Shown here one piece after another: positions 27,601 through 40,610 of a stretch of 64,000 nt of DNA (position 1 is its first letter; each line of letters begins with the position of its first letter). The notes beneath the pieces were generated by a model. The model did not search any database. It was not told where the DNA came from and was given only the letters and a program-made list of their open reading frames with translations. Both the position numbers and the translations under genes were made by a program. Source of the stretch: Anarhynchus alexandrinus (lineage: Eukaryota; Chordata; Aves; Charadriiformes; Charadriidae); the NCBI GenBank assembly GCA_008711295.1, contig VUYV01000610.1, positions 186,001 to 250,000 of the forward strand, read 5' to 3'.

Positions 27601-30167
27601 AACAAACATGGCTGTCACTTCATCAGTTTTTACTTTTTAGTGAATCATTCTCCCAAGACATCTAAGAAGAACATTTGTGATTTTATCCTGTTAATGTTCA
27701 ACACACTTCAATAATTTTGACTGCAATCATTCAGTCTCCTTCCTGGAGCCTTTTGTTTCATTGTCATGACAATTTGTGACTATTTCCTATGCCTCAATTA
27801 CTCTATCAACACTTTCTTTGATAGCTAAAGCAGATAAATACATTTTAGGTTATGTGCCTCCAACTGTAATGATTTTTATGGAAACTGCACATAGTGAAAT
27901 TTGAACATGACCTAACGGTTTAGTTTCAAAATACCTAGAACAATCTTAAAAAAAATTATATTATTTTTTCATACCTGATTCCAAGTTTTCCTCAATATAT
28001 TAATCCCATTGTGATATGAGTCACCTGTTAGAAGAACCAAATACCTACCTTTCAGAACAGAGGAGACAAAGCTAAAGTGAACACCCACATATGCTCTTTC
28101 AAATAAAATTAGTGATTGATGTTTTTATGTGCAAAAACTTAGGGAACAGCTTCTGTAAGTGAAAGAACATGCTAACACTAGCACAAACACGAATGTGTTT
28201 TTTAATAATTTTTTACTTTTAATATGCGTATGTGCTATCTAGAGGCAATAAAGTATGTTTGTGGTTAATACATAATCTAATCTAAAAACAAACATTACCA
28301 CATGATTCGCAGGGGCCAATGCTTGACATTGGTCTAATGCTAAACTACCGAACCACCCTTACTCAATTCTTCCTGTGAAGAGCTGATCATCGTTCCACAG
28401 CCCACACTGTGTTCATACAAAAGGGCCGGTAATCAACATGTTTTGAATAAGTAAATAAACAGTTCACAAGTGACTAATTCCACAGAAAAACAGGTCTCAA
28501 TCTACTACATCCATTTATCACTCCATCTTTCCCATAGATGGTGGCATACCATCCCCATAGAGATTACTAATGCAATGAGTGAATATGAACCACTCCATTT
28601 CAGGTATTGACAAAGTTATTTAGAAGAGATGCTTCAGCCGTTAGGATACACAAGGGAAATTAAAAGTGTTCAATAGTCCTCAACTTCATACTTTTACTAG
28701 TGATAGCAAAAATGTGCTGGAGTGTAGTATAATCATCAGGGGAAATTCAGTGCAATAGGCAGCTCTTATCTCTCTAGCGCTTCCTGTTTGCGTATATAGT
28801 TATGCTCCAGAAACATGTACATTATAGCAGATCCTTTTGGTCCTAGGTCACCAATGGGATGAATTCACCAAGTCAATCCCATGAATCCTAGCCATGAAAC
28901 TTTCAAACTGATAGTCCCGTTAAAAGAACTGGAATTAACACAGTGTTGTAGATATAGAGACAATAAAGATAAATATAGTATTATTAGGAGTGATGTGGTA
29001 TAAACGGTTTAGCCTTTCAGATTCACAAATCACTTCCGTGGCCATTTGTATGTAGGCCAAGCAGAAGGTTTTAAAACTGTCTACTTATATGGTTCTTCAC
29101 AGAAAATAAATATTTAAACAGAAATACTACTGATGCAAAATTAAAAGATACACTATATAATCAGCTCATAAATGATGATAATAAATATGATGTATGTACG
29201 TAACACTTGATTGTGTGAACAACAACAATAAAAAAGCCAGGACTGAACTTCACCATCCCTCCAATGAAACACAGCCAGCTTTAAGAGTGGATGCCATGAC
29301 TATTTCAAACTCCACAGACACAGTGAACAACCATGTCACCTGGGATCAAAAATCCCTGCTGAAATCACAATAAAAGTATCAGTGAGCACAAAGTAATTTT
29401 GGGGAACACCAAAGCTGTCTTTAGCATGGGTCTCAGTTGTTTCATGTGATCATGGGACATAACAAAGTGGATATTTTTACCTTTACATCCTTCTCCCTCG
29501 AAGATCCATTTTTAATGAGAAAGAAGTGGCAACATATGTAAATGACACAAAGCGACTTTGCTTAATGTTGTCTGAGGGGGACTGAGTGGACTTGTCTGAG
29601 CACTGACTGTGATGATTTTTTTCAAAAATCTACCCAAGATCTAGCAGCCTTCCACTATTGGACGAGATGAATAATGTCTTCCTACTGTATGTGCTACAGA
29701 GAAGCCAAGTTCTTTAATTAACTCGACATAGTCATGGCTCTCTGTGCTTTGTGCTGAGATGACATGGCTGTTCAGAACACTATTGTTTATTTTTAGACTG
29801 CTACTTTATTCTAGTGCTTATTATTTAAAGAAACAAACTTAAATCAAAACTTATTTTTCTACTTCATGTATAAAAAACATTTTTACCTGGTCCTTTTACA
29901 TTCTCCCAAACCTCCTCAGGGATGATATAGAATAAAACTTTTTAGAGAATAATTCACTTTATCCAGAAGCATTTTTTTCAGGAGGAAATTTAACAAGCCA
30001 TGAAGCTGCATCTCAGACAGCTTGCGTTTGACAACAATACTTCCAATCAATCAGCTTAATTATATCTTACCAAAATACAGTTCTTATGAAGGCATCTTGC
30101 AACCTTTTCCAGATAATGATACTTTGGAGTAACCACTTTACTCCTCCTAACATAGTGACTGCATAAT

Positions 30168-30232
30168 AAGGAAGAAGAAGAAGAAGAAGAAGAAGAAGAA
30201 GAAGAAGAAGAAGAAGAAGAAGAAGAAGAAGA
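30168..30232 (+). repeat. (GAA)n trinucleotide microsatellite, about 21-22 units
   Basis: About 65 uninterrupted bases of AAG/GAA on the + strand (TTC on the other). The purine strand is pure, so the tract can in principle form triplex DNA. The frame on the - strand reads as a serine run (about 21 Ser) and is a by-product of the repeat, not a protein. Length is likely to vary between individuals. Confidence 0.97.
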
Positions 30233-32060
30233 CAAAAACCCTAGCACCAAGGAATGCATGAAAAAAACATTAACAATGCAAATCAATTCTTTTAAAACAG
30301 AAAACATTCTATACATTTGTTTGGTGAACCTTAGTTAAATGCTTTTATCCAAATAATCATTTTGATGAAGTAGCATTTTTTCGACTAACAGGATAAATTT
30401 GGAGTTATTTTGTAGAAAAACATAAGCACTCCTGGCTTTCTTAGTTTCAAAATGTATATTCAAATAGAAAGGTTTTTTTGGAACAAAGCTTCTCTGAATC
30501 ATGGATTGATTCAGCAAAACTAAAACAGCAAAATGAATCTTTGAAGATAAAATCTTCTTTTTCATCTGTCTAATAATTCACTTCAAATGGAAAGACAAGT
30601 CCATTGTGATATGGCATAGTTGGAAGCAGATATGCCATGGTCAGACAGGGAATTTCTTTTATATATATCTATTTCCTTTATCACTCTGCATAGAAATAAA
30701 GGAAAGCTGAAAACAGAAACCACAAAACAAAATAGTAACTTATAAAATCAATGCACTATCTTGTCAGCTTTTACATCAGCCTTTTTACACCTTTTTAGTC
30801 AGAAAAAGATTTTTGCAGTCCACCCTTCTGCTTATTTGAAGACTACTTGTTCATCCTCTTCTTCTGAGTACTTATAATGTGAAGAAAAGCAGCATCTTTC
30901 TGTAAATTTTATTTTACTTTTTCCCCTTCACATTTTCTAAGCTCATTTTTGCCTCAAAGCTGGCTCAAGTTTTCTCAGAGGCCTATGCAAAAATCAATTT
31001 TGACCCCTCTCCAAGCAGGCAGGGTTTGGCCCGGAGGCCCAGGGCAGCTGCTTCCAGGGGTATGGCCATGCAGCCCTGCAACTGCAGCCCCTTTTCTGCT
31101 TACTCCCATTTCCTCCACAGCAGCATCGGCTGCTGCCAGTTTGGCTCTCCTCAGCTCTGGCGCAGATAAATAGGGCAACAGGGACACAGCTCTTTTATTC
31201 CTCCCTACCCAAGCAATCCATTGCCCTCTGCAGCTGCCAGCTTTGCCCACGTCTGCATCCAGCTCTGATTAGCTTAAATTTTGCCTGTATTTATCTCTAG
31301 AGTTAACGCCCAAAGCCAAAGAGGATTTCAGTGGGCTTTGGATGAATTCTGTATATTAAACTGGAATCTAGGGCCCCCCACCTCCTGGCCCGGGTGAGCT
31401 CCCAGGAAGAAAGCATTAATTAGTATCAGCCACACCTCTGGTATTCACAACGGTCTCCCTTTGTCCCTTTGGAAAGGCACAGAAGTCACTATGCCAGGAT
31501 CGAGAGCTTGTATAATCTGGCAAATTAGTTAGGGAACTTGAACTTTAGGAGTCCCGTAGGACCAGCACAGATCAGGGTCTGGCAGGATTGAAGTGATTTG
31601 GAAATCCTTGTTAGATGCTGTGTCTCTGTCGCTCCTCAGGCAGCATTGCTATACAGGTTGTATTGTTCCAGGATGGGATAATATTCTTTTATCTCTCCAA
31701 CCAACATCTTCTTCCCAAGGCTCAGAATCATCTTCCAGGTTGGGTTTGTTTGTTGGGTTTTTTTTTGTATCAATAATTTCTGTTTAATATATATTAAACT
31801 GAACACGTATTTTTATAATTATATCTACTATGAGCTTTGTCCTTTGTTCCCAGTGCATGGGAAGACAAATTGCCACACAGCGCAAGGTCAGTGACTGCAC
31901 ACACGACCTTTCATGTATCCTAAATACTCCATAATCAGACTAAAACATTAATGTGCTTTGTACAATGAAGGGATACTGCAGCAGTGTGTCTAGGACATTA
32001 CAGAGCAGTAGTAAGCAGATCTACTGCAGATAGATCTAAATAAAGTCTGTGTGGGAAAAA
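30233..32060. other. Unique DNA with a GC-richer patch near 31000-31260
   Basis: No gene recognised. 30990-31260 is clearly GC-richer than the surrounding AT-rich DNA but has only a handful of CpG, so it is not a CpG island. The two overlapping frames there (30949-31173 on +, 30975-31250 on -) are Ala/Pro/Leu-rich, lack any domain and look like compositional open frames. Confidence 0.5.
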
Positions 32061-32545
32061 ATCATAGAATCATAGAATGGTTTAGGTTGGAAGGGACCTT
32101 AAAGATCATCCAGTTCCAATGCCCCTGCCATGGGCAGGGACACCTCCCACTAGACCAGGTTGCTTAAAGCCCCATCCAACCTGGCGTTGAACACTTCCAG
32201 GGACGGGGCCTCCAGAACTTCCCTGGGCAACCTGTTCCAGTACATCACCACCCTCACAGTGAAAATTTTCTTCCTAGTATCTATTCTAAATCTCCTCTCT
32301 TCCAGTTTGAAGCCATTACCCCTTATCCTATCACTACACACCCTTGTAAAAAGGCCCTCTCCAGCTTTCTTGTAGGCCCCCTTCAGATAATGGAAAGCTC
32401 CTATAAGGTCTCCCTGGAGCCTTCTCTTCTCCAAGCTGAACACTCCCAACTCTCTCAGCCTGTCCTCATAGGAGAGGTGCTCCAGCCTTCTGATCATCTT
32501 TGTGGCCCTTCGTGGCCATTTGTGGCAACGAGAATACACATGCTC
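32061..32545 (-). mobile_element. CR1 LINE, 5'-truncated, minus strand
   Basis: The + strand begins 'atcatagaatcatagaatgg', which is the reversed CR1 3' terminus, followed by 'ttggaagggacc'. It continues through the 3' UTR into the ORF2 C-terminal region and stops abruptly near 32545. The copy is about 485 bases long and truncated at its 5' end. Confidence 0.95.
32150..32539 (-). pseudogene. CR1 ORF2 C-terminal fragment, open frame of 129 codons
   Basis: An uninterrupted frame encodes the CR1 ORF2 C-terminal tail: '[18 protein letters not shown]', 'LRELGVFSLEKRRLQGDL', 'RGNGFKLEERRFRIDTRK', then 'WNRLPREVL'. It lacks the endonuclease and reverse-transcriptase domains. The reading frame survives across the whole remnant, which suggests modest age, but with no promoter or catalytic domain it is not functional. 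An ab initio gene finder would likely call it a gene. Confidence 0.92.
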
Positions 32546-35500
32546 AATTAGCCTAATTCATCCCAGTTCTTCCATTCAATGTGTGTCCTTTAACCTTCTA
32601 CAGTTGTTAGTCATTTCTGCATGTGTGCATAACTTTTACATGTCCTAAAGAGGTTTCTACTTTCTATACAAATATCTATTTGTGAAATGCATGGAGAAAC
32701 TTGTTGCTGAACCTTGGCTTTAGTGTGAATGTTTCCTTTCCCTGTGCCCCTCATGTAGCACCAAAATCAGATTCAAGACCAGAGCTATTGATGTGTAAAT
32801 AAGATTTCAGTCAGCTTAGACATTTTTACATTGATTATTTTCTCCTTTTGTAAATGGTGTGTCTGATTTCCTAACTTACTTGCGGAACAATTATTCACTA
32901 GGGGTTTTTTTTTTTCCTTTTTTATACTTTGAATAGTTCCAACTTTGGCAGAGTAGTGACTGTCTTAAAGCATGAGGCTCTGTAGCTGAGAAATATTTAG
33001 GAAAAATTAAAGTCACCATGGCACCCAATGTACTATAGTGGCATTGCAGGAGGGATAGTTTGGTCCTAAATGTCCAACCTCCACCGCAAAAGAAATCCAG
33101 TTCACTCTATGGCTCCAGCACACTATAATATTTTCCACAACTACTATATTTACTTTATGCTAATAAATGCCGTTGCCAGGGAAACCACCTCTTTTCCCAC
33201 TAATCCGGCTATGTTTAAAAGGCAGTAACTTGCAGAGATTATAGTGTCATGGTTAAAAACTCATCCTTGTGTATAGGTGGCATTTTCTCCTCCAGGTGGC
33301 TTGATGCTCAGGTGAGGCACCTGACCTCTTCAATAGGTCAGTAGAATTTGCCTGCCTTTGTCCAAATGAATATTTGATCTATTATTCCCAATGGAAAAGT
33401 TTTCAATTTATCTCTTGCTAAAATATTTAGCTTGATTAAAGTGTGCTTTGGTATACAGGTAGAAGTTCTTTCTGCCAAAGCTGGGTGACTTGACTGATGT
33501 CTCTCACATCTCAAGGGAGTAACACAAGGAGGCACGTAGCACGCACGCTATGTTTTTTGTGGATTCTCTCATAGACAGAAAAAAAAATAAAAAGCTCTAA
33601 GTACCTACCTTGAGAAAAAAAAAAAACAAACTAAGAATAAAAAAGAGCAAGACAGTTTCTTAGCTGCTGAGGTGGCCAATCTCACCTCTTTCTTTACATT
33701 TTCCTCTTGAGCAGTTTATAGAATTCACTGCTTAACTAACGATCATTATTATTTAACAAGGGTTCCTTGCCTCAGGTGACTAACTCTGTACTCCCAAAGG
33801 GGACCCTCAGGGACTAATTCAAGGCTGCAAATTCACTAGAAAGCTGGGCAGCCAATGTGATGCTCAGCAGTGAGCAAACTGAATCCTTCTGACAGTCAAG
33901 CTCTAATTGGAGCTGACAATGTTTATTTTCTAGAAAGAAAATCCAGATGACAAGGGTGATTCCATTTGTAACTCACTAGAACCAGATCTTCCTTCTTGAA
34001 TACTGTTTGCCCTGTGCATTAGAAATGCAGTAATCTCTTCTTCCATTCCCTTCTCTCTGTAAATAGATCAGTTGTCAGTAGTAAGGAGATTAATTCTTAT
34101 TGACTTTCATCTAAGTTTTGAGCTCTTCAATTAGGCAAAAAATTAATTTAAATTAATGTAACTAAATGCTGTGGAACAAAAATAATATGTAATTGGATTA
34201 GTTCTCAATTTTAGAAAATTCTGATAAATCCATAGACTTTTCTCCTTCTTTTTCAAAGGTTTACTTCACATTCAAGTTGGACTAAAGGGAATTAAAGATT
34301 TCAGTTCTATTGGTTTACATGCATTTGCACCAAGTATAACTCTTTTGAGCATTGAAGAATACTTTTGCTAAGAATTTGGTGAGTCTTTGTTGAGTTCTGA
34401 ATAGATCTGATGGATTTAAAGATATATTCTGCTAAATTTTAATAATTTAAAAAAGGGAAAATGAGATTACTTTGACAGCCAGGATTTCTAACATTAAATC
34501 TGAAGAGAGTGTGACAATCAAAAAGACCTGGAACTCCATTTTCTGAGACATAATAGGCTGCACAGTGCTGCTACAGATACTGTTTCAGAAGCATAGAGCC
34601 TGGATTTGACTTAGAAGTCACTGAAAATATAATTTTCTGTAAAACAGAGAAAATGAGTTAACAGCTTGGGACTACCATATGTGAAACCTTGTGCCATTAC
34701 CGACTGTCATGCAGCTATCTTGAAGGGCCATGCTGCAGAAGAACTGCAGTATTAATATGAGCTGCTGTGCCTATGCCCAAATATTACCCCGCGTTCACTC
34801 CAACAGGGAGTGGGGAGCTTAGTCAACTTTTTCTTAATGCAGCCATTAAACCCCTCTCTTTGCAGAATGAGCCAATCTTTAGTAAGCAGTTAGATAATTA
34901 AAAGCAAATACTTTATGTGCCTCCACAGCAGGACAATCAAGGACACAGAAGTAGACTAAACATGCAAATTTCTAATGGACTTCTCTGTACGTTCAAGCTT
35001 CAAGGGACCTATATGAATGATACTACTTGTGTAAAGTATCATAAAAGTATCATTACGATTGTTGGTATTAATAAGATTTATACTGTTTTCTATGTGCAAA
35101 ATTCTGGCTCAAGTCTAGGCAGCACTTCAGGAGAGTTTAAGTCAGGGCAAAGCCTATAGCCAGGACCATTGTAGAGTGGCTAACGTTACGTAGACCTGAT
35201 GCGTGATGACAAGGAGGTAATATATGTGTATAATACTCTGCAACTTTGTTTATATGTTGCCATATTAATGCAGTGACTGTTAATACAACAATATTTCAGT
35301 TAACATTATACATCAGCTAAAATGCATATTTATTGGTTCTAAAATTAAACATCCAAAATAATGTGTGCTTATAAAAATGGCATTTTGTATTTTAGGTATG
35401 TTTTTGAAACCTTTACACATGTATTTACATATATAAAATTTCATCACTTTCAAATGAACTGTCCCTTATGACACACTAATGTATATTCTCTTGTGCTCTG

Positions 35501-38500
35501 ATAACACTGCTAGGTTAACACAGCAGCCTGTGTACTGTGGAAATTAGAACACTTCTGCAGTATGTTAGAAACTAAAGTGGCTTCCTGCTGTTGAGAGAGG
35601 TAAAATCCCTACGCTCAGTATTCAGATTTTTCCATAAGGTACCTCCAGGTTATTTAGTAGTTCTCTACAGTTCATTTCCTTCACTCATTCATGCAGCAGG
35701 AGACTTGCCTCTCAATTCCTATCTGTAGAAACAGAAAATAAGATTAACTAAATATTTACATTGAATATTTTTTGGGATTTTATATTTGCTTTTTGTTGCC
35801 CATTATATGTTTATACCCTCAGTTTTATACTGAATGGCAAATTTCCAGTTTCCCAAGAAGTATCTTCATGTTAGTTATAATTTACTTGGCAGCTAATATA
35901 TATTATGTGGGTCATAACGTGTAATTTTTTATTATATCCCTGTAAGTATGTTTATTTCTTGCTGCTTTTTATGCGGCTCTGACAGTTTTGATCAATTAAT
36001 TCTAGTTTACATGTAATGCAATCATGTTCACTTAAAGTCTGTCAGAAAAAGAAGCAAATGTTAATAAGTATCACATGCCATATCCTTGCCATATGAAAAG
36101 CAAAAAAGAATAGTTTCTCAAACCAATATTTAGCTAAAATTTTAGGCAAAGCAATGGCTCTTGTATCCTCCTATTGCTCTTTAACTACAAAGAGAACATC
36201 CAGTTTTTTGGATACACAAAAGAAATAATAGGCATAACTTAGGCTGGGCGTTTAAATGCGTTCCCTAGGAGAATATTCCTTCAGTATCTCTCTCTATTGG
36301 ATTGGATCCTGAAAACAGTGAGAAAAATCTGTTCCTCTGGCCTCACTGAAGTTGACCCTCTATTTCAGCAGCTTTTTACAGCAGAATGAAGCCACGTAAA
36401 ACTGTTGGAGCATCGATGGTGTAACCTGGTTAAATCCAGAGAGTGAAAAGAGCTGCATGTTCTCACCAGCTGCAACTATTACTCATTTTTTCTTTGACAA
36501 TCCTCCCATCAAATGGGATTACAGCTCTGTATGGTTCATTTGTATCTTAGCGGTTACCTTGAATGGTTAAAACAGGGGTGAAATTGGCTGTCATCTTTAC
36601 AAACTGCCAGTTGATGTATTTGAGCCTTTTAAGCAGGACTCACCATTGCCTATGGTTTTATTGACAACAAAATCCCAGTGTAAAATTTGGCTTTAGTTGA
36701 AAAGCATTGAACCTGTAGAGTCTGGATTGATACATGGCTGCCAGAATTAGAGCTAGAGAAGACAATTTAAACCTTCTAAAATATGTAGGTTGGTTGCAAC
36801 GGAGGACCTTAAAATACAGTGGGGCACACAGCCTCAAAATATGCCTGAGAGCAAAATATATATCTTTTCAGAAACAGTGTTACTGGTATTGTTTTTTGTT
36901 TCCTAAAATGAGGAAGACAAGGCAGATATTGCTCGTTCATTCATTTGCTGAATAAGTGTGTTAATGGGACCACACTCGGCACTTTTTGAACAATTTCTTA
37001 TTGTGAATTTAGAAGTCCTCAAGTGCTTTTGACAGATAATTGTGTTTTAAAGTTTAAATACTTTTATGACAAATTTTTGAAGCAGGTGGTGGTTTGATTA
37101 AATTTTTAAGAGCCCTGATTATGCAAAGAATGTGAAAAGTATAGCATACAATTGTAAGCTATTTCTTAATAAAATTTAAACACTATTTTCTTTGTGAAGA
37201 ATATGTTGGGACTTGGACAGTAACTTCCATTTTCTTTTTTGCTGCTTGGATGTGTTTAGGTGACTTAAAAATATTTATGACTAATATCTAAAATTCATTT
37301 TTCTCTGAATGCACAGTTTTGGAAGGCTTGAAGAAGTGTTTTTTGTTTGGTGGTGGTGTGGGATTATTTTTCGTGGTGTTCTGTTTTTGTTGTTGTTGGG
37401 TTTTTTTAGTCATGGGAATGATTTAATTATCCAGATTCTCTAAATCTGAATCGAGTTTAATGTTATTCAAACAGTATAGCATAGCAAGAATCTCATATAC
37501 TCAAATATCAGCAAACCTGATTAAATTGTGAATTATCATACATTTAAATATCCCAGTGGAAAGATTTAGTGAAACCAACTGCTTCACATGGAGTATTGAG
37601 CAGTCAACATTATCAAGCCCAAACAACATCTAGGTACTACATAAAGAGTTTGAAAGCAAGTTGTTGATCTGTTGACAGGCCGTGATTAACACATGAATGC
37701 CGACGTTATACTACTAAGCCTGTTGTCTCTGTTCTTGTGAGATTTGGCTTGCCATAAGCCAGCTAGAGACAACGTTTACATGAAATGGTGAAGAACCAGA
37801 GGTGGGAGGCCAATAGTGGGATTTGTCTGTTTATTTGATCCATTTAAGAGTTCAATGACCAGTCAGAACCTGTACTTTGTATATCTCTTTACAGTAAATG
37901 AAAAGAAAAAGACAGCACAAAAATGCTGTTCCTCCCATCCCTTTATAGCTAAAATAGATATACTGAATAAATTGCCATCTGGAGCTAATAACTCTAGAGG
38001 CTACCCCTGTAGTGACTACCTTTTAACAGCATGAGAAACCAAGGTTTTTTTTATCTAGAGGAGAAGTAGAAGGCTTCCGGAGTGGAATTACATGGCTGAG
38101 AAATCAAAAGTTGCCTTGATGTAAAAATTTCCTTGAACCAACCAGATTGTTCTAGAGGCAGAATAATCCCTAGAGCGGTCAGGATAACGATCAGACTGCA
38201 CAATAATGTTGCCAACTCTAAGTGATGCACTTGTGTCACTGGGATACAAACTATGGAGCAAAATGCTGACCCCTTTCATAAACACATCTATCTCTACACT
38301 ATGAATCTCCTTAGGCTTCTTAAAAGTACAATGGAGAAAATACACAAGCCATGAAGCCAGCCACATGTTAATGGAGCTGCCTCAAACAGCAAACTCATTT
38401 GTTCTGTAAAGGTTGCTAAGAGACTGGTTTCATAGCTATATACTTAGAGCACTCATCTCAGACCTGAATGAATGAAATTCAGGTTCTAGTACAGTCTGAG

Positions 38501-39612
38501 CTCAAATAGCAGATGATAAACTGTTCTGCCTCAGAATTCCACAAAGTGAGTTTCTGAACCTGAATCTCCAACACCCCTGGCAAGTGCACTGACGTGATGC
38601 ACAGTGCTGAATGAAATAACTTCTATAAGATTTACATTTCCAGTTTATATTGGTTATGCATTTTTTGCTGTTCATCTTGATGTATCTAATCTGAGCACAT
38701 GATTCAAGCCGCTGGATACATTAAACTGATCCAAGAAACAGCTACAATGAGTTGTATATCCTTATGTGTGTATAGGTTGAGCTACATACCTACTGGCAAA
38801 TATCATGCATCAAGGTGACAGATATCCCAGTAATATATGTTACACAGAAGGCAATTCAGTGCCAAAAAAAGAGTTGGAGGAAAATGTCAGATAATGTGTC
38901 GCTGGGGATACAAGAAAGAGTATAAAAATAAAACAAAAACTACAAAGCCAGCTGTTCTGACAATGGCTACACTCCTATTCTAAGACAACTGGCAAAGCAC
39001 TGAAATAAAATTGCCAAAGATCAGAGAAATCCTGTAAGGTGGACAAAAAAAGATGACAAGCACAGCACAGTATTGACCACATTAGAAACCATAATAAACA
39101 GCAAGTGCAAAATAGGAATTGGAAGTACGGCTGCAAAGACACACAAGCAGTTCCCATGGGTGACAAAATATCCCAGATGACTATGCTAAAAAAACTTAAG
39201 ACAAAAAATCCTCTTATTTTCTGCGTTTATTAACCAGACTTGTATCATGAAAGCTTGGGTTTGCCTCTTTTTTTTTATTTTCCCCACCCATAAATGTCTT
39301 TGGCCATTAAGTTTTCTGTAGAATATGAAGTGTTAAACTGAAATATTTTCCACTGCAGTAAAAAATACATTCCTATTTATGAAATCCCAATAATACAGAT
39401 ATATTATTCACGCACATGCTTAACATACCCACAGAAAAGGAGATTGAAAGGAGTCTAGACTGCAAAATATTCCACCCAGACACTATGAAATGTATGAAAT
39501 AGTTTTGCTCCAGCAGCCAGAGATTGGCATTGTTGTGTTTTTGCATTACAAGGTGGACCTTAATTTAATTTATTTTTTTCAAACCTATTTTTGACTTATT
39601 TAGGATGAAGAC
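32546..39612. other. Unique AT-rich DNA
   Basis: About 7 kb with no gene or dispersed repeat recognised. It includes an RFX X-box-like palindrome at 33172-33185 and G/T-rich low-complexity sequence at about 37340-37410. A segment near 38440-38600 has faint resemblance to an ancient SINE but is too weak to call. Confidence 0.5.
33172..33185. promoter_or_regulatory. RFX X-box-like motif
   Basis: The 14 bases GTTGCCAGGGAAAC fit the RFX X-box pattern (RYYNYY, short spacer, RRNRAC), with half sites GTTGCC and GGAAAC two bases apart. RFX factors use such sites in ciliary and immune genes. No transcription start is visible nearby, and one degenerate match can arise by chance. Confidence 0.3.
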
Positions 39613-40610
39613 CACAGAATCATAGAATGGTTTGAGTCAGAAGGGAGCATTAAAGATCACCTAGTCTAACCCCCCCTGCTGTGAGCAGGGACATCTTTCA
39701 CTAGATCAGGTTGCTCAAAGTCCTGTTCAACAAGACTTTGAACACTTCCAATGATAGGGCACCAACAGTTTCTCTGGGAAACTTGTTCCAGTGTCTCACC
39801 ACACTCAAAGTAAAGAATTTCTTCCTTATTTCAAATCTAAATCTACCTCTTTTAGTTTAAAACCATTGCTACTTGTCCTATCACTAAAGGCCCTGGTAAA
39901 ATCTCTCTCCTTCTTTCGTATAAGTCCGCTTTATATATTGACAGGCTGCAATAAGGTCTCCCCGTGGCCTTCTCCAGGCTGAACAGACACAACTCTCTCA
40001 GCCTGTCTTCATAGCAGAGGTTTTCCAGCCCTCTGATCATTTTTGTGGCCCTCCTCTGGATCTGCTCTAACAGGTCCATGTCTTTCTTCTGCTGGGGGCC
40101 ACAGAGCTGGACGCAGTACCCCAGGTGGGGTTTCACGAGAGCAGAGTAGAAGGGCAGAATCACCTTCCTCACCCTGCTGGCCACACTTCTTTTTATGCAG
40201 CCAGGATAGAATTGCTTTTCTGGGCTGCAAGCACACATTGCTGGCTCAAGTCCTATTTTTCATCCACCAGTATCCCCAAGTCCTTCTCCACAAGGCTGCT
40301 CTTAATCCATTCATTCCCCAGCCTGTATTGATACTGGGGATTGCCTCCACCCAGGTGCAGGACCTTGTACTTGACCTTGTTGAACTTCATGAGGTTCATA
40401 CGGGCCCACTCCTCTAGCCCATCAAGGTCCCTCTCGATAGCATCCTGTCCCTCAAGCATATCAACTGCACCACTCATCTTGGTGTCATCCACAAACTTGC
40501 TGAGAGTGGAGTCAATCCCACTGTCTATGTCATTGATGAAGATATTAAATAGTACTAGTCCCAGTACAGACCCTTGAGGGACACCACTTTTTACTGGTTT
40601 CCACTTGGAT
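39613..40610 (-). mobile_element. CR1 LINE, about 1 kb, 5'-truncated, minus strand
   Basis: The + strand starts with the reversed CR1 terminus 'acagaatcatagaatgg' and runs through the 3' UTR and the ORF2 C-terminus into the reverse-transcriptase domain. It ends near 40610 around RT motif B. Several indels and stops break the frame, so it is a dead copy of intermediate age. Confidence 0.95.
39852..40600 (-). pseudogene. CR1 ORF2 fragment: end of the RT domain and C-terminus
   Basis: Two neighbouring frames on the - strand (40253-40492 and 39852-40238) together cover the end of the RT palm and the thumb/C-terminal region. The first carries the motif C remnant, reading VDDTK in place of the usual ADDTK, preceded by a '[11 protein letters not shown]' type motif B region around 40545-40595. 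The second carries '[18 protein letters not shown]' and '[18 protein letters not shown]'. A shift between them near 40240 breaks the frame. The endonuclease and the first half of RT are absent. Confidence 0.88.

Larger units (their letters stand above)
14428..30167. other. Long unique AT-rich stretch, no gene or recent repeat
   Basis: About 15.7 kb with no CR1 or LTR copy and no convincing exon. Homopolymer runs occur at about 20150-20163 (T), 21882-21898 (A), 22824-22835 (T) and 24629-24655 (A). The block at about 17790-18065 is more complex in composition than its surroundings and is a candidate conserved non-coding element. The longest frame (22418-22801, 127 codons) shows no domain, signal or splice context I can support. 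Confidence 0.5.

Noticed and set aside
30056..30316. 86-codon minus strand frame with a run of about 21 serines
   Set aside because: The serine run is a translation of the (GAA)n microsatellite; no domain or splice context surrounds it.
38440..38600. Possible SINE-like segment
   Set aside because: Only one short stretch resembles a MIR core (ctgcctcag); the block order is not convincing.
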